Shown here: positions 44,723 through 58,356 of the stretch, piece by piece | Layout of the letters: the number at the start of each line of letters is the position of its first letter | Numbering within the stretch: the stretch's first letter is position 1 | Source of the DNA: Phaeosaccion multiseriatum | Lineage: Eukaryota; Ochrophyta, other classes | Direction of reading: 5' to 3' | Assembly (NCBI GenBank): GCA_965112735.1 | Contig: OZ218951.1 | Span: 2,108,001 to 2,172,000, forward strand | DNA: 64,000 nucleotides | Program-made: the position numbers and the translations under genes | Notes under the pieces: model-generated | Databases searched by the model: none | The model's input: only the letters and a program-made list of their open reading frames with translations | What the model was told of the DNA's origin: nothing

Positions 44723-45260
44723 TCACAGAATCCGATCCGCTCTTGTGTCCGGAAAGGCATTGGCCGGAAAGTTGGGGTTGTATATCTGTCCCCCAATCAC
44801 GTTGGGTGGTTCCTTCTTCTTCTTCTTCTTCTTGTTCTTCTTCTGAAGGGCCTTTTTGACGGAGTAGCTAATGCTACCTTCGCTCTGGTTGCTGCCAGCC
44901 GCATTCGCCGCCGCCCTTCGTGCCGCTTCCTCCTCCCTCTCGTTCTGCTTCAGCTGGGCCTTTTGCAGTTTTCTTAGCTGCTTGGCCTGCTCATTGGCAC
45001 TCACGGCTGCCCCCTTCTGAATCTCCTTGTCCACCTCCTCTATTTCGTAAGCGTACTTCTCCTTGTAGTTTTTGGCCCTCGGTCCGTGCTCGTACTCGTC
45101 ATCACTGTCCACCTCCAGCACGTCGTCAAGGTACCAGTGGTGGGAGGGCTCCGGCACTTTGGGGATCACCACGGGGGGAGGGGGGACGGGGGGCGGCTTT
45201 CGCAGCAGCCACGCGATGAAGCTGAGGGAGGAGGAAGGAGGGGGTTGACGTGGTGTTGCC

Positions 45261-45302
<42 letters not shown>

Positions 45303-46040
45303 CGTGGGGTGTGTGTGTGTTGAAGTCGGGGGGGGGGGGGGGGTAGGGCGGAGGATGAATGCATGTGTATCGCAATGGAACGATGGATTGAGGTGAGGTC
45401 TTGCGTGCCCCAGGGCAGCATCGAAGCAAGTGGCATCCCAGCTGCTTTCTATCTGCCTGTTGTGTCTCGTGTGTGAGTAGCCGTCCACAGTAAGGAAACT
45501 GTAGGAAATCCCTCTCAAGGTAAGAGAGAGACGGAGTGAAAGCTGCGGATGATAAGAGCTCTCTGAGGCAGCACAGGGGGGACGACAGCGTCCACAGCGC
45601 GAGAGTGGCACCCACTCACTCACTCACCCACTCCCTCACCCACTCACCGCCGTCGCTTGACATTGAACGGCACCCAGCAGAACCTGAACGCACAGGATAG
45701 AACTGACGTGGTATCGTCGAGACCAGGTGACAGAGCAGAGCCAAAGGATAGCGGGAGTGTGTGCGGGGGGGGCAAGGGCGGGGCTGTGAGAGCTTGGGTG
45801 ACACGGGTAGGGGAATCTGTGTGGGAAAGAAGTATGGTCCTGATACTATAGTGAGGTGGGCGAGCAGCCCCACGAGGCGCCCTCCATCCAACATAATACC
45901 CCAGCTCTCTTCGTATACCCACATGTGGCAAGGCCAGTGTCTCCCCTCCTGCCCATCCCCCACACATACTTCTCATTCTCATGCGTACGTCCGTGGCCAG
46001 CGACTTACCGCATAATCCAGCGGCGATAATAGCGAACCAT
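44723..46040 (-). CDS. Small protein with basic N-terminus and Lys-rich tail, unknown
   Basis: Three exons, 46040-46009, 45683-45648 and 45221-44723, join in frame to 188 residues. The start at 46040 has a CGCCACATGG context. The N-terminus MVRYYRRWIMRFCWVPFNVK continues through RRRFIAWLLRKPPPVPPPP, a mix of Arg/Lys and aromatic residues that could lie on a membrane surface. An acidic stretch (YLDDVLEVDSDDEYEHG), a charged helix rich in Glu, Lys and Ala, and a poly-Lys run before EPPNVIGGQIYNPNF complete it. I recognise no family. A 150-codon frame upstream of 46040 (MEYRVDSSRIDGAARV...) overlaps exon 1 in another frame and could be an alternative N-terminus, but it does not join exon 2 in the frame that continues into exon 3. 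Confidence 0.6.
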
Positions 46041-46573
46041 GTGGCGAGTGTCAGACTCGAAGTCCCACTGAGTTTTGGAGTCTCTTGGAGCCTTCTGCTC
46101 CCATCCAAGGAGCGTTGCTCGCCTTCCGCTCCAAACACATGTGCATTGAAGAGCCTCACCGCCCGCATCACACGAGCGGCGCCGTCTATCCGGGAAGAGT
46201 CTACCCTATACTCCATGGCGGTGCACACTCTCCTCCACTCGCTCTCCCTCTTTTGTCAAGGGGAAAGCTGAGCTTCTCGGAAGAGGCCGGGCTTTGTCTT
46301 CCCTTCACCTCCGCACGAGACTCTGGTTAGCCCTCCTCCCCCCCAACCCTCTTCCTCTCCTTTCAGTTCCTGTGTATGGCCTTTAAACCCTTCTCTGCCC
46401 CGTGTGTGGGGGTGGGTGAGGCCTGTTTTTCATTTCGATAATCCGTCCGCGTTCTGAGGATTTGCCAGTTTCAGTTTGAGCTTTGCAGATTTGAGTGGCT
46501 GCAACTGGAACTCCAAACTTTCCGTTAGGTCGCGAATACGCCCGAGACAAAGGACGACAAAGAAAAAGTAGAA
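46041..46573. promoter_or_regulatory. Divergent intergenic region
   Basis: Lies between the minus-strand start at 46040 and the plus-strand start at 46574, and so probably carries both promoters. It contains the overlapping frame noted for the small protein. No TATA-like or other element can be supported. Confidence 0.35.
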
Positions 46574-48601
46574 ATGAGCTCTCTCCTGAAGCGGAGCTTC
46601 TCCCGAGGCAGCCTCAACAAGGAGGGAGGGAGCTCGGAGGGGGGAGGAGATAGCTCGGGCAGCGGACCCGTGGACTTGTCCGTTTCTACGGCGGCTCCTG
46701 AAGATCTAGCAGACGGTGCTGGGGCGAGTGACAGCAGCCCGAGTGGAGCAGGGTTCCTCAGCCGCTTCAAGCGAGGGGGAGGGGGAAGAGGTAGGAGCCA
46801 CTCAGGCAAGTGAGGGTGTGGAGAGGGGAGAGAGCGACCGAAAGATGTCTAATTAACCGTCCTGGACTGGCTGACTTCACTCTGCAGGCGCTTCTTCAGC
46901 TGGAAGCAGTCCGTCCCACTCCACCGAGCGAGTCGCGGTGACCCCCCCCTCCAGCAGCACTGCGCCGGGGGGTGACCCAAGTGGCTGGAAGGGCATGCTG
47001 GGCAGTCCCAAGGCCGAGTGGTGGGGCACTCTGACGAAGAAGAAGAGGAAGAAGGGGAAGAAGAGAGGGCAAGGAGAGGAGACCAGTGAGGGAGAGGGAG
47101 GCAGTGTTGGTGGTTCGGAAGACGGGCTTGGTGGTGGTAGTACTCGTGGCGGGAGAGGAAGAGCGAAGAGCAGAAAAGCCGGCAGCCGGCAGGCCCAGGA
47201 AGAAGAAGCTTCGGAGGACGATCGAGGGTATGATGGGAATGCCGAAATGTCTCCCTCGCCATCTCCTTCGGCCGAGCGCCAGAGGAAGAAGGTGGGAAGC
47301 CTCGAAGAGAAAGGGGGAGCGCAGGAGAGGGACGAGGTCGGCGGGCAGGCCGGCACCTGTCTTCCTCTCTCTCATATCCTCTAGGATGCCGGTCCTCTAT
47401 GTTCGGTGTCTAGCTTTCTCTCTCTCCTCTCACACACCCTCTCTGTCTTCCCCTCCCTCTCCCCTCTCCTTTCTTTCTCCCCCCCCGACCTCCCATCCCC
47501 TTCTCCCTCTCTCCCCACCACTCGCCTCCGCTCCCCTCCAACTTGCGTTTCAGTTCGGCTTGCCATCCGCTGAGGGGGCGTCTAAAGGCTGGCAGGCAGC
47601 TTGTTCAATGGGCTCCCACCAAATCGCCAAGATGAGGGCCTTCAGCACCACACACGGCAAAGAGCTCACCCCCAGAAGTGTTACGGGTGAGTGTAGTGTG
47701 AGTACAGGCTTCTCCAGCACCACTCAATCTTCCTCTCTTGTCTCTCTAGCTAGCTAATCCCCCCTTTCCCTCTCTCCCCTGCTGCATGCTGCCTCTCGTC
47801 GCCCCTCCCCCCCTCCCTCCCACCCTCCCCCAACGGATCTTTCGATCATGTTCAGTCCTGAGCCGGCCTGCCTCCTTCAGCCGCTCCCCCTCCCCCTCGC
47901 CATCGCCTTCTGCCGCCTCTCGCCACCCCCTCTCAAAGTTCAAGAAGCGCTCGTCCTTCTCCTCTTCCTCAAAGAAGAAGAATGCCGCCGCCGCCGCCGC
48001 CGCTGCTGCTGCTGCTACTGCTGTTGCTGGCGAGAAGGCGGAGGGAGGAGGAGCGAGACAAGGCGAGGAGGAGTTACGATCCTTCCGAAGGCGGGCAAGC
48101 GCTGCTTCTCCTCCCTCCACGCCCACGCCGATCCGCTCCTTTGCGGGGGGGCGCGAGGAGGAGGAGGAGGAGGAGGAGGAGGAGGAGGAGGGAAACTACA
48201 CCAGTATGGACGATGCGGCAGCAAGAGGAGGGGGTGCAAGGAGGGTAAGCACCAGGGAAGGAGCGCGTGGCAACCCCCAGCTCTACCTCTCTCCCCGCAG
48301 CAGCCCCACCTCAGGTTAGAACATGTGTCCCTTCGGAAACCTTTTGCTGTCGGACATGGCGGGGGCTCATGGGGTGGCGTGCTTGGTCCACGCTTCTTCA
48401 CGCCTCCTTTCCACGCGTGGTTCGCTATACGGACAGACTACGATAGTTGCACATAGCTGTGTGGAGCTCACTGCTATTGGTGTACATGCATACACACACA
48501 CTCTCCTAGAGAGACTATTGGAAAGGGCTAGGAAAGGGTTCTCGACGTTTGGGCCTCCCCTTTGACACCCATTTACCCCCCCTTGACATGCAACGTCCCA
48601 A

Positions 48602-48633
<32 letters not shown>

Positions 48634-48660
48634 GTCTCTCTCTGTCTGTCTCTCTCTCTG

Positions 48661-48704
<44 letters not shown>

Positions 48705-51700
48705 TCTCCTTTTCAACGCAGGCCCTGGCACCCCCGGCTCCGTGCTGCCACCCACCCGACGTATGAGCGCCCCATCCCCGTCCAGCGAGAGGGACTCCGA
48801 CTTCTACGCCAGCAGTCCCACTCGCCAGCCGGCCCGACGGGGCAGCAGCTCCAAGAGCAAGCAGCAGCAGTTGGTGATACAGCAGGGGGGGAGGGGGGAG
48901 GGGAGGGAGGAGGAGGAAGGGGGGCGCTTGCGCAGAAGAGGCAGCGGCACAAGGAATGATCCGGCCATGGCTGCGGAAGGCGATGTATCGGCAATTCTTT
49001 CCGTGGTGCAAGTAGGGGGGGAAGGAGGAGGAGGCACAGCAGCAGCAGCAGCAGCAGCAGCAGGAGGAGGAGGGGGAGGAGGAGGTGGAACAGCAGAAAG
49101 AGGAGCAGGAGGAGGCGCAAGATGGGGGGGGAGCAGGAGGTCGTCGTCGCCGGCCAAAGAGATGCGGACAGTGAGCTTCAGTCAGCAAGGACCGCTCATG
49201 CCTGGTGAGCATGCAAGCACCGCCCCCGCCGGAGCTGCGCACCCCTTCTTTCCGCCCTCTCCTTCCCCAGGGGGTGCACCTCCTGGTGCTGCTGCTGCTG
49301 CTGTTGCTGCTCACAGCCCAAGCTTCAGCCGCAGAGCAAGCTCACCCTCCACTGGCGCCAGCAGCAGTCATATGGGCAGCAGCAGCAGCAGCAGCCAGAG
49401 GAGAGGGACATGGCAGGCGCAAGGGCAAGGGCGAGGGCACGGCGAGGGCCACCTCCTTCCAAGCCCTCTCCGGAGGGCGGGGGGGAAGCTTCACCTCGAC
49501 AGCAACAGCAGCAATGACGGCGGCGGCGGTGCCGGCGGCAGACGAGGCAGCAGCAGCCCTCTGAGCGTCGTTGCAGGGGGTGGTGCGGGTGGGCGCACCT
49601 ACGCACACTCTCCAGCAGGGCGGCCAGTTTCAGTGCCAGTGCGAGCCTACGACGGCCTGCTGGATGATGACGACGACGCGGAGTACCAACTGGGCGAAGA
49701 GGAGGACGATGAGGATGAGGCAGACCGCCGCAAGAAGGACTGGCCCACGCAACTCCTCACCGCCACACAGGGGAGCGCCACGCTGGGCAAGTCGGTACGT
49801 GTGTGGGTGCGTGCGTGTGCGTGTGCGTGCGTGTGTGTGTGCGTGTGTGTATGTGTGTGGTGTGTGAGTGCGTGGGTGTGCGCGCGTGCGTGTGTGTGTG
49901 CGTGTGTGCGCGGGCGCTTATGTGTTGACCCCTTCCGAAGAGTCAACCGAAGATACCGAAGATACAGGTACCCCCTATCCATTTATTCCATCAGTCACCC
50001 CACTCATTCCTCCCCTCCTTCGACCACTGCTGCCACCGGCTCTACTGCTGTTGCTGTGTACATTTGGGCTGCCTCAGATGCCCAAGGAGGCCTCCCTGCG
50101 CAACAAGGTGGACTACTTGATCATGGTGTGCAGCAACGCGGAGAACTACGCCAAGACAGAAATCAAGAAGGTCCGTTTCTGCCTCTGTGTCCTCCTCCTC
50201 CTCCTCCTCCTCCTCCTCCTCCTCCTCCTCCTCCTCCTCCTCCTCCTCCTCCTCGGCTCCAGACTGGCCTAGAAGCCTATGCTCTAGGCCCTAGGCCGAG
50301 CGGCCTACGCCCGCTCTAGGCCTAGGCCGGCGGCCGTCGGCCGCTCTAGGCCGGCCATTTTTTCTCCCTAGGCCGGCGGTTCTAGGCCTAGGCCTCGACC
50401 TATCTGATTAGTAATTACGGCCGGCGCAGCCGGCCTGATTACTGATTCTGACCGGCGCCAGCCGGCCTGAGTACTGATTATGCGCCAGCCGGGGGCTGAT
50501 TACTGATTACGGCCGGCGCACACCGTAATCTTGTCCAGGGTCGAGGGAGGGAGGGAGGGAGGGAGGGAGGGAGGGAGGGAGGGAGGGAGGGAGGGAGGGA
50601 GGGAGGGAGGGAGGGAGGGAGGGAGGGAGGGAGGGAGGGAGGGAGGGAGGGAGGGAGGGAGGGAGGGAGGGAGGGAGGGAGGGAGGGAGGGAGGGAGGGA
50701 GGGAGGGAGGGAGGGAGGGAGGGAGGGAGGGAGGGAGGGAGGGAGGGAGGGAGGGAGGGAGGGAGGGAGGGAGGGAGGGAGGGAGCGAGCGAGGGAGGGA
50801 GGGAGCGAGGGAGGGAGGGAGGGAGGGAGGGAGGGAGGGAGGGAGGGAGGGAGGGAGGGAGGGAGGGAGGGAGGGAGGGAGGGAGGGAGGGAGGGAGGGA
50901 GGGAGGGAGGGAGGGAGGGGGGAGGGAGGGAGGGAGGGAGGGAGGGAGGGAGGGAGGGAGGGAGGGAGGGAGGGAGGGAGGGAGGAGGGAGGGAGGGAGG
51001 GAGGGAGGGAGGGAAGGAGGGAGGGAGGGAAGGAGGGAAGGAGGGAGGGAGGGAGGGAGGAAGGGAGGGAGCGAGGGAGGGAGGGAGGGAGGGAGGGAGG
51101 GAGGGAGGGAGGGAGGGAGAGAGGGAGGGAGGGAGGGAAGAAGGGAGGGAGGGAGGGAGGGAGGGAGGGAGGGAGGGAGGGAGGGAGGGAGGGAGGGAGG
51201 GAGGGAGGGAGGGAGGGAGGGAGGGAGGGAGGGAGGGAGGGAGGGAGGGAGGGAGGGAGGGAGGGAGGGAGGGAGGGAGGGAGGGAGGGAGGGAGGGAGG
51301 GAGCGAGGGAGGGAGGGAGGGAGGGAGGGAGGGAGGGAGGGAGGGAGGGAGGGAGGGAGAAAAGGAGGGAGGGAGGGAGGAGGGAGGGAAGGAGGGAGGG
51401 AGGGAGGGAGGGAGGGAGGGAGGGGAGGGAGGGAAGGAGGGAGGGAGGGAGGGAGGGAAGGAGGTAGGTAGGTAGGGAGGGAGGGAGGGAGGGAGGGAGG
51501 GAGGGAGGGAGGGAGGGAGGGAGGGAGGGAGTCGACCCTGGACAAGATCATCTGATTCTGATTACAGCCGGTGACCAGCCGGCCTGATTACTGATTTTGC
51601 GCCGGCCGGGGGCTGATTACTGGTTACGGCCGGCGCACACCGTAATCTTGTCCAGGGTCGATAGGCCTAGGCCGGGGGGGCTAGGGAAGGAGGGAGGGAG

Positions 51701-53218
51701 GGAGGGAGGGAGGGAGGGAGGGAGGGAGGGAGGGAGGGAGGGAGGGAGGGAGGGAGGGAGGGAGGGAGGGAGGGAGGGAGGGAGGGAGGGAGGGAGGGAG
51801 GGAGGGAGGGAGGGAGGGAAGGAGGGAGGGAGGGAAGGAGGGAGGGAAGGAGGGAGGGAGGGAGGGAGGGAGGGAGGGAGGGAAGGAGGGAGGGAGGGAG
51901 GGAGGGAGGGAAGGAGGTAGGGAGGGAGGGAGGGAGGGAGGGAGGGAGGGAGGGAGGGAGGGAGGGAGGGAGCGAGCGAGGGAGGGAGGGAGGGAGGGAG
52001 GGAGGGAGGGAGCGAGCGAGGGAGGGAGGGAGGGAGGGAGGGAGGGAGGGAGGGAGGGAGGGAGGGAGGGAGGGAGGGAGGGAGGGAGGGAGTCGACCCT
52101 GGACAAGATCATCTGATTCTGATTACAGCCGGTGACCAGCCGGCCTGATTACTGATTTTGCGCCGGCCGGGGGCTGATTACTGGTTACGGCCGGCGCACA
52201 CCGTAATCTTGTCCAGGGTCGATAGGCCTAGGCCGGGGGGGCTGCGCCAAAAATAGGCCTAGGCCGGGGACCTGCGGCCCCCTCTAGGCCTAGGCCGGGG
52301 GCCTGCGGCCCCCCTAGGCCGGCCGAGTTTCGTCTCTAGGCCTAGGCTTCTAGGCCAGTCTGGAGCCGATCCTCCTCCTCCTCCTCCTCCTCCTCCTCCT
52401 TGTCCTCCCCATTCTCCTTGTCCTTGCCCTTCTTCTTGTCCTTCTCCTTCTCTTGCCCCACCCACCCCACCCACCCTCCCCTCCCCTGCCCTCCCCTCTC
52501 AGCTGAAACTGATCCGATCGGGGCCTCAGCTCCTTGAGTCTCTCCACGAGACGAGTGGCGATCTGAAACGGCAGAGGCAAAAGATCCTCGCTGTGTATGA
52601 CGCACGGGAGGTGCGACGCACGGCGGATCGCCTTGGGGACACGCTCAAGCGTGTATATGAGGTACTCGGAGACCTCGAGAAGCGGTACGTAATAATGTAC
52701 GTAAGGGTTTGTGTGTGTACGTGCGTGTGCAGCATGTGTGTGTGTGTGCGTGTCCGTGCGTGCGCGTGCGTGCGTGTGGGTGTACTCCTCTCAAGCGCAC
52801 ATATGAGGTGCTTGGAGACCTCGAGAAGTGGTCCGTAACGCCGCACGTAAGGGTGCGCGCGCGCGCGTGTGCGTGCTTCCTCCTCCTACCCACCCACCTC
52901 ACCCTACCCCCTCATTCATCCCACACTCACCACAGCACCCGCCTCTTCGGCTACAAGAAGGGGTTCGGCAAGCGTCTGCAGCAGCTCGTGCATGATCTCG
53001 GCACCCACAGCAACGCTCTCCTCGCCGCCACCTCCCTCGCCATCGCAGACAGACCGCATATGCTGTACATGGTCGACGGCGAAGAGGAGGTGAGAGGAAA
53101 TTTCGATGACTTACTGTACGGGAATCACCCGAAGAATTACGGAAGTATATTGACTTATGGGAATTCACGTAGGAATTGCGCAATCGTGTGTGTGTGTGCG
53201 TGTGTGTGTGTGTGCGTG

Positions 53219-53250
<32 letters not shown>

Positions 53251-56200
53251 AGGAGGTGAGGTGAGGTGAGGTGAGGGGGTGGGCGTGTGCGGTTGTGTGG
53301 TTGTGTGGGTGTGTGGGTGGGTAGGTGGGTGTCGGTGCGGGTGCGTTCGGGTGTGCGTGTATGTGTGAGGGAAGGCAGGGTGAGTGTGCTCGCATGCCTG
53401 CGTGCATACATGAGTAAACCTGTACCCTGCCCTTCTCTGACGTGCAAATCTCTCTCTCTCTCTCTCTCCGGCCGCCCACCATCTCTCTCTTCATGGGGTG
53501 AATGGGTATCAGCCCCCCAAGGACAAGAAGGAGGAGCTGCTGAACAAGTGCGGCGAGGCGGACAGGGCCTTCTTCGGTAGAGGGGTCGTGCCCAACTACG
53601 AGAAGGCCTTTGAGGTACGTACCAAGAACTTTGGAAGCATTGAGTGTCAGGCCTTGCTACTACTCGGTGTCGGGCCTTAAGGACTCCGTGTGAGGCCCTG
53701 GTAGTACTCGGTGTCAGGCCTTGCTACTACTCGGTGTCAGGTCCTGTGAGTACTCGGTTTCAGGCTCTGTGTGGGTACAATTTCCCGGCCTTCGTTTGCT
53801 TACTGAATTGCGCACAACAATTTGCGTGTGCATGTGTGTGCGCTTGTGTGTGTGCGTGCGTGTGTGTGTGTGTGTGCGTGCGTGCGCTCGTGTGTGTGAA
53901 TGTGCGTGCGTGTGTGCGTGCGTGTGTGCGTGCGTGCGTGCTCTCGTGCGTGTGTGTGTGAGTGCGTACGGGGAGGGTATCTCACCTCGCCGCTTTCCCC
54001 CCTACCCCCCCACACACACCAACAACACCACACCAACACACCACACACAACGAAACACCCCCCCCCCTACCCCCCTGAACAACCAACAGCTATACCTGTG
54101 GGCGGCGGAGCGCGGCCTTGCCGAGGCCATGTACATGCTTGCATGCATGTTCAGAGACGGACGCTTCGTTGAGCCGGACTTGGAGAAGAGCCAGGTGGGT
54201 GGGTACGTGGGTGGGTGGGTGGGTAGGTGGGGAGGGAAGGGGTGGGTGGATGGTGGAAAGTGGATGGTGGTAAGGTAGACAGGGGAAGGGAGAGGGAGGG
54301 GGGCGGTAGAGTAGACCCCGGGGGTGGAAGAAAGCACCACTATATTAGCCGCTTACATTCATTCCCTCCCTCCCGCCCTCAACTGTTCAAAACGACGGAA
54401 CACAACCACGGAACAACCCGACGGAACTTCCCACCCCCCCCTGGGTAGGAGTGGCTGACGGCGGCGACGAAGAAGCGCTACGGCCCTGCTCAGAACGAAT
54501 TGGCACTGCTCCTCATCGGACAGGCAGAGCGGATTGAGCACCTGCATCCTGACATCAGGTACTACTGCTGCCCGACTGACTGACTGACCGACTGACTGAC
54601 TGGCTGACTGACTGACTGACTGACTGACCGACTGACTGACCGACTGACTGACTGACTGACTGACTGGCTGACTGGCTGACTGCGACGAGAGAGAGAGACG
54701 GAGAGAGAGGGAGAGAGAGAGGGAGAGAGAGAGGGAGAGAAAGAGAGGGAGAGAAAGAGGGGGAGAGAAAGAGAAAGAGAGAGAGAGAGAGGGAGAGAGA
54801 GGAGAGAGTTTCCATCATCGATCGATGTACACACACACGACGAACCTTTGATACGTAAAAATACGCATCAATTGATATAATCGCACGGACAGTATGCCCT
54901 CCTTACTTTGAGCACCTGGGTGAAGCATGTACTGAAGCACCTGGTGAAGCATGTACTGAACCCTGCCGCCCCAAACCATCCCCATGTGTGTCGACTATGG
55001 CATACGATGATAACAGAGCGGCGGGGGGGAATGGGCAGCACGGGAGGCCCAAGTGTGAGGAGGAGCAGGTGGCGCTCACCATGCGGGAAAAGCAGCAGCG
55101 GCGGCGCAAGGTGGAGGAGAACGAGAGTAAGAGGAAGCAGCAGCTGCAGCAGCAGCAGCAGAAGCAGCGTGAGAAGAAGAGGAAGAGGATGAAGAGGGAA
55201 AAGGAGAAGGAGCGCCTGCGGAACGAGAAGGCCCGGCGCAGGGAGGAGAAAAGAGAGAGGAGAGAGGCCAAGGAGGCGCAAAGGTTGAGTGGTGTGGCGC
55301 AGCAACGAGGGAGAGGGGGCTGGGGCAGACATATCACCCTGGGAGATGGTGAGGGAGGGGAGGGGGGGCACGCGTCGAACGAGGAGAAGAGCACCGACAG
55401 CGACAGCAGCTTTGGAGAGAGTGAGGAGGAGGAGGAGGAGGAGGAGAAGGAGGAGGAGGAGGAGGAGGAGGATGATGATGATGAGGGTGATGATGATGTT
55501 GGTGATTCGTATAACGAGGGGGATGGGGAGGACGCTGGTGACGCCACTGCCCATCTCGATAGTCTCATTGACCATCGCAACAAGCCAAAGAGGAGGAGCG
55601 ATGATGGTCACACACACTCCTCAGGAGGGGAGGATCAAGAGGAGAAGGAGAGACAAGATGAATGCGAGTACGAGCTCGAAGAGGAGGAGGAGGAATATGA
55701 GAATGATGAGGGCGAAGAAGGCGAATCGTACATCGGTGGCGGGGGAGGGGGCACGTACCTGGGTCTGACTCGCCCCCCCGGGTTGTCTGCAGATGACGAC
55801 GACGCGTGGGAGAGGGCCACACAGCTCCGCACCAAGGCGTGGCATCTGTTCAGCTCGGGTATGTCAGCGAAAGAGAGACGTCGCCAGTCAAAGTCAAAGG
55901 CTGATGCACTGCAACCCCCTCTCAGTCTCATAGGCACACTCAACCTTCCCTTCCCTTCCCGTCCCTTCCCTTCCCTTCCCTCCCCTCCCCTCCCCTCCCC
56001 TCCCCTCCCCTCCCCTCCCCTCCCCCTACCGTACCCTACCCTCTTCACAGCGGCAAAGGGCGGCCATACGGAGGCTATGACCAACCTCGGCTCCATCTGC
56101 CAGGCCAACAGCCGCATCAAGGAGGCAGCGGAGTGGTTCTCTTTGGCCGCCAACCCCGACAAGAGCGCTAACAACCCCCGGGCGCAGAACTATCTGGGCA

Positions 56201-56431
56201 TGTTGTACTACAACGGACAGGTGTGAATGGGGCATGTATTGCTCGGGGGAGGGGCGGGGGGCTATTGCCTTAGGGCAGTGAAAGGAGGGGAGAGAGGGAG
56301 AGAGGGGAAGGAAGGAGGGAGGGAGAGAGGGGAGGAGGCTGCCTTCTTCTTCTTCGTCTTCGTCTTCCCGGTCCCTGCCACTGTCCTCTGCCCTGCTCTG
56401 CTCAGTCTCCTTGCATACGCGGCATGGTCAT

Positions 56432-56468
<37 letters not shown>

Positions 56469-56469
56469 A

Positions 56470-56523
<54 letters not shown>

Positions 56524-56979
56524 ACACGCACACACACACACACATACACACACACACATACACACACACACACATACACAGGGCGTGGGTCGGCAGGACC
56601 GCGACGAAGCAGCTCGATGGTTCACGCGCAGTGCGAGGCAAGGCTTCGCGTTGGGCTGCAATAACCTCGGCCTGTGTTATGAGGCAGGGCATGGAGTACC
56701 GAGGAAGGACTACAACAGGGCGGTGGACATGTACCGACAGGCCGTGGAGGGGGGCAGCGCACTCGCCATGGGCAATCTTGCTTACTTGCTCGCCAGGGAG
56801 GCGCTTCATACGCTTAGGTAGGGGGAATGGGGGTTGGGATGTGTATATTGACTTATGGCAATCAACTCTAAGACTTACGTAATTTTGTTGTGGGGGTGGG
56901 GACTATTACCTTGTCATGGCGCACCATTCACCCATACCCATATACCTACACGACCCCCCTTCCTTACGGTACTGTGATC

Positions 56980-57016
<37 letters not shown>

Positions 57017-58284
57017 CCTCCCTCCCTCTCTCTACCCACAGCTCTATGCGCGACCACGCCAACGTCATGGCCGCCTCCCGGCCCTTGTATGGTAGTGCGA
57101 GTGTTAAAGGAGCCGGTGCCTGGTGTCAGGCCATCCCCGGCACAATGCGCTTTGAAGACCCCGGGGTGGGGAGGATGCGCACGGTTACAGAAAATCTCAG
57201 AGCTTCCGATGTTGTGTACAGCGGTGAGTGAGTGAGTGAGTGAGGGAAGGAGGGAGGGAGGGAGGGAGGGAGCGAGGGACGGAGGGAGGGAGGGAGGGAG
57301 GGAGGGAGGGAGGAAAGGAGGGAGGGAAGGAACGAAAGAGTCAGTCAGTCAGTCAGTCACTTAGTCGGTCAGTCAAGCTGATTGAGGGGGAGCTTCTACT
57401 CTTCTACTACATCTGTATCCTTTGTATTATAGTGCGAGGCGTAGAGGAGCAAGGCGTATCCGGGGCAAGAACCAAAAGGGTCACTGCATTGAACGTGCCT
57501 TTGCTTTCACGCTGCCCTGTCCGCAGACATGATGAAGCAACTCAAGGAGGCTGCGACCCTCTTCCGGAGAGCCGCAGATGAAGGTCAGTGGCGCGGAGGG
57601 GTAGTAGGCCTGGGGTGGTTGGTTGGTTGGTTTTTTTGTTTGGTTGGTCGATTGGTTGGTTGGTTGGTCGATTGTTTGGTTGGTCGATTGGTTGGTGGGT
57701 TGGGTGTTTGCTTTACAGGCCACGATATCCGAACCCCATGCTTGCAGGAGGGGAGGTTCATGCTGTTGCCCTCTTTAGCACTGTCGGCATCTTCGCACTT
57801 GAACCTCACCCCTCACTCCTCGCTCCTCACTCCTCACCCCTCACTCCACACTCCTCACCCACTCCTCACTCCTCACCCCTCACTCCTCACTCCTCACTCC
57901 TCACTCCTCACTCCTCACTCCCCACACCTCACTCCTCACACCTCACCCCTCACTCCTCACTCCTGCTCTGCCGCCCTGCGTCACAAGCAATCATATGACT
58001 CACTCATCTTTCACCCCTCTTCGCTACTCACCCCTCCCTACTCTTCGCTAATGGTAACATTAACTTAATCCTCACCTACATAAGGGTAACATTAACTTAA
58101 TCCTCACCTACATGCACTCACTCACATACTCGTGTGGGCCTCGCTTTCCGTCTGTCTGTGCATGTGCATTCTCTCCCTTTCTTTTGTCTCTCCTTCTTGC
58201 TCTCTCCTCCCCTCTCTCTCCCCCTCTCTCTCTGTGTCTGCCTGTCTCGATCTTTCCTCTCCCTCTTTGATGCCCCGCAACTAC

Positions 58285-58356
<72 letters not shown>

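Noticed and set aside
45644-46228. 194-codon minus-strand ORF (MEYRVDSS...) as a separate gene
   Set aside because: It overlaps exon 1 of the spliced small gene and reads through its intron; only the first ~70 codons look possible, and no partner exon in that frame was found.
50478-52112. Long PPSL/GGRE reading frames
   Set aside because: Repeat translation inside the TIR element within an intron.
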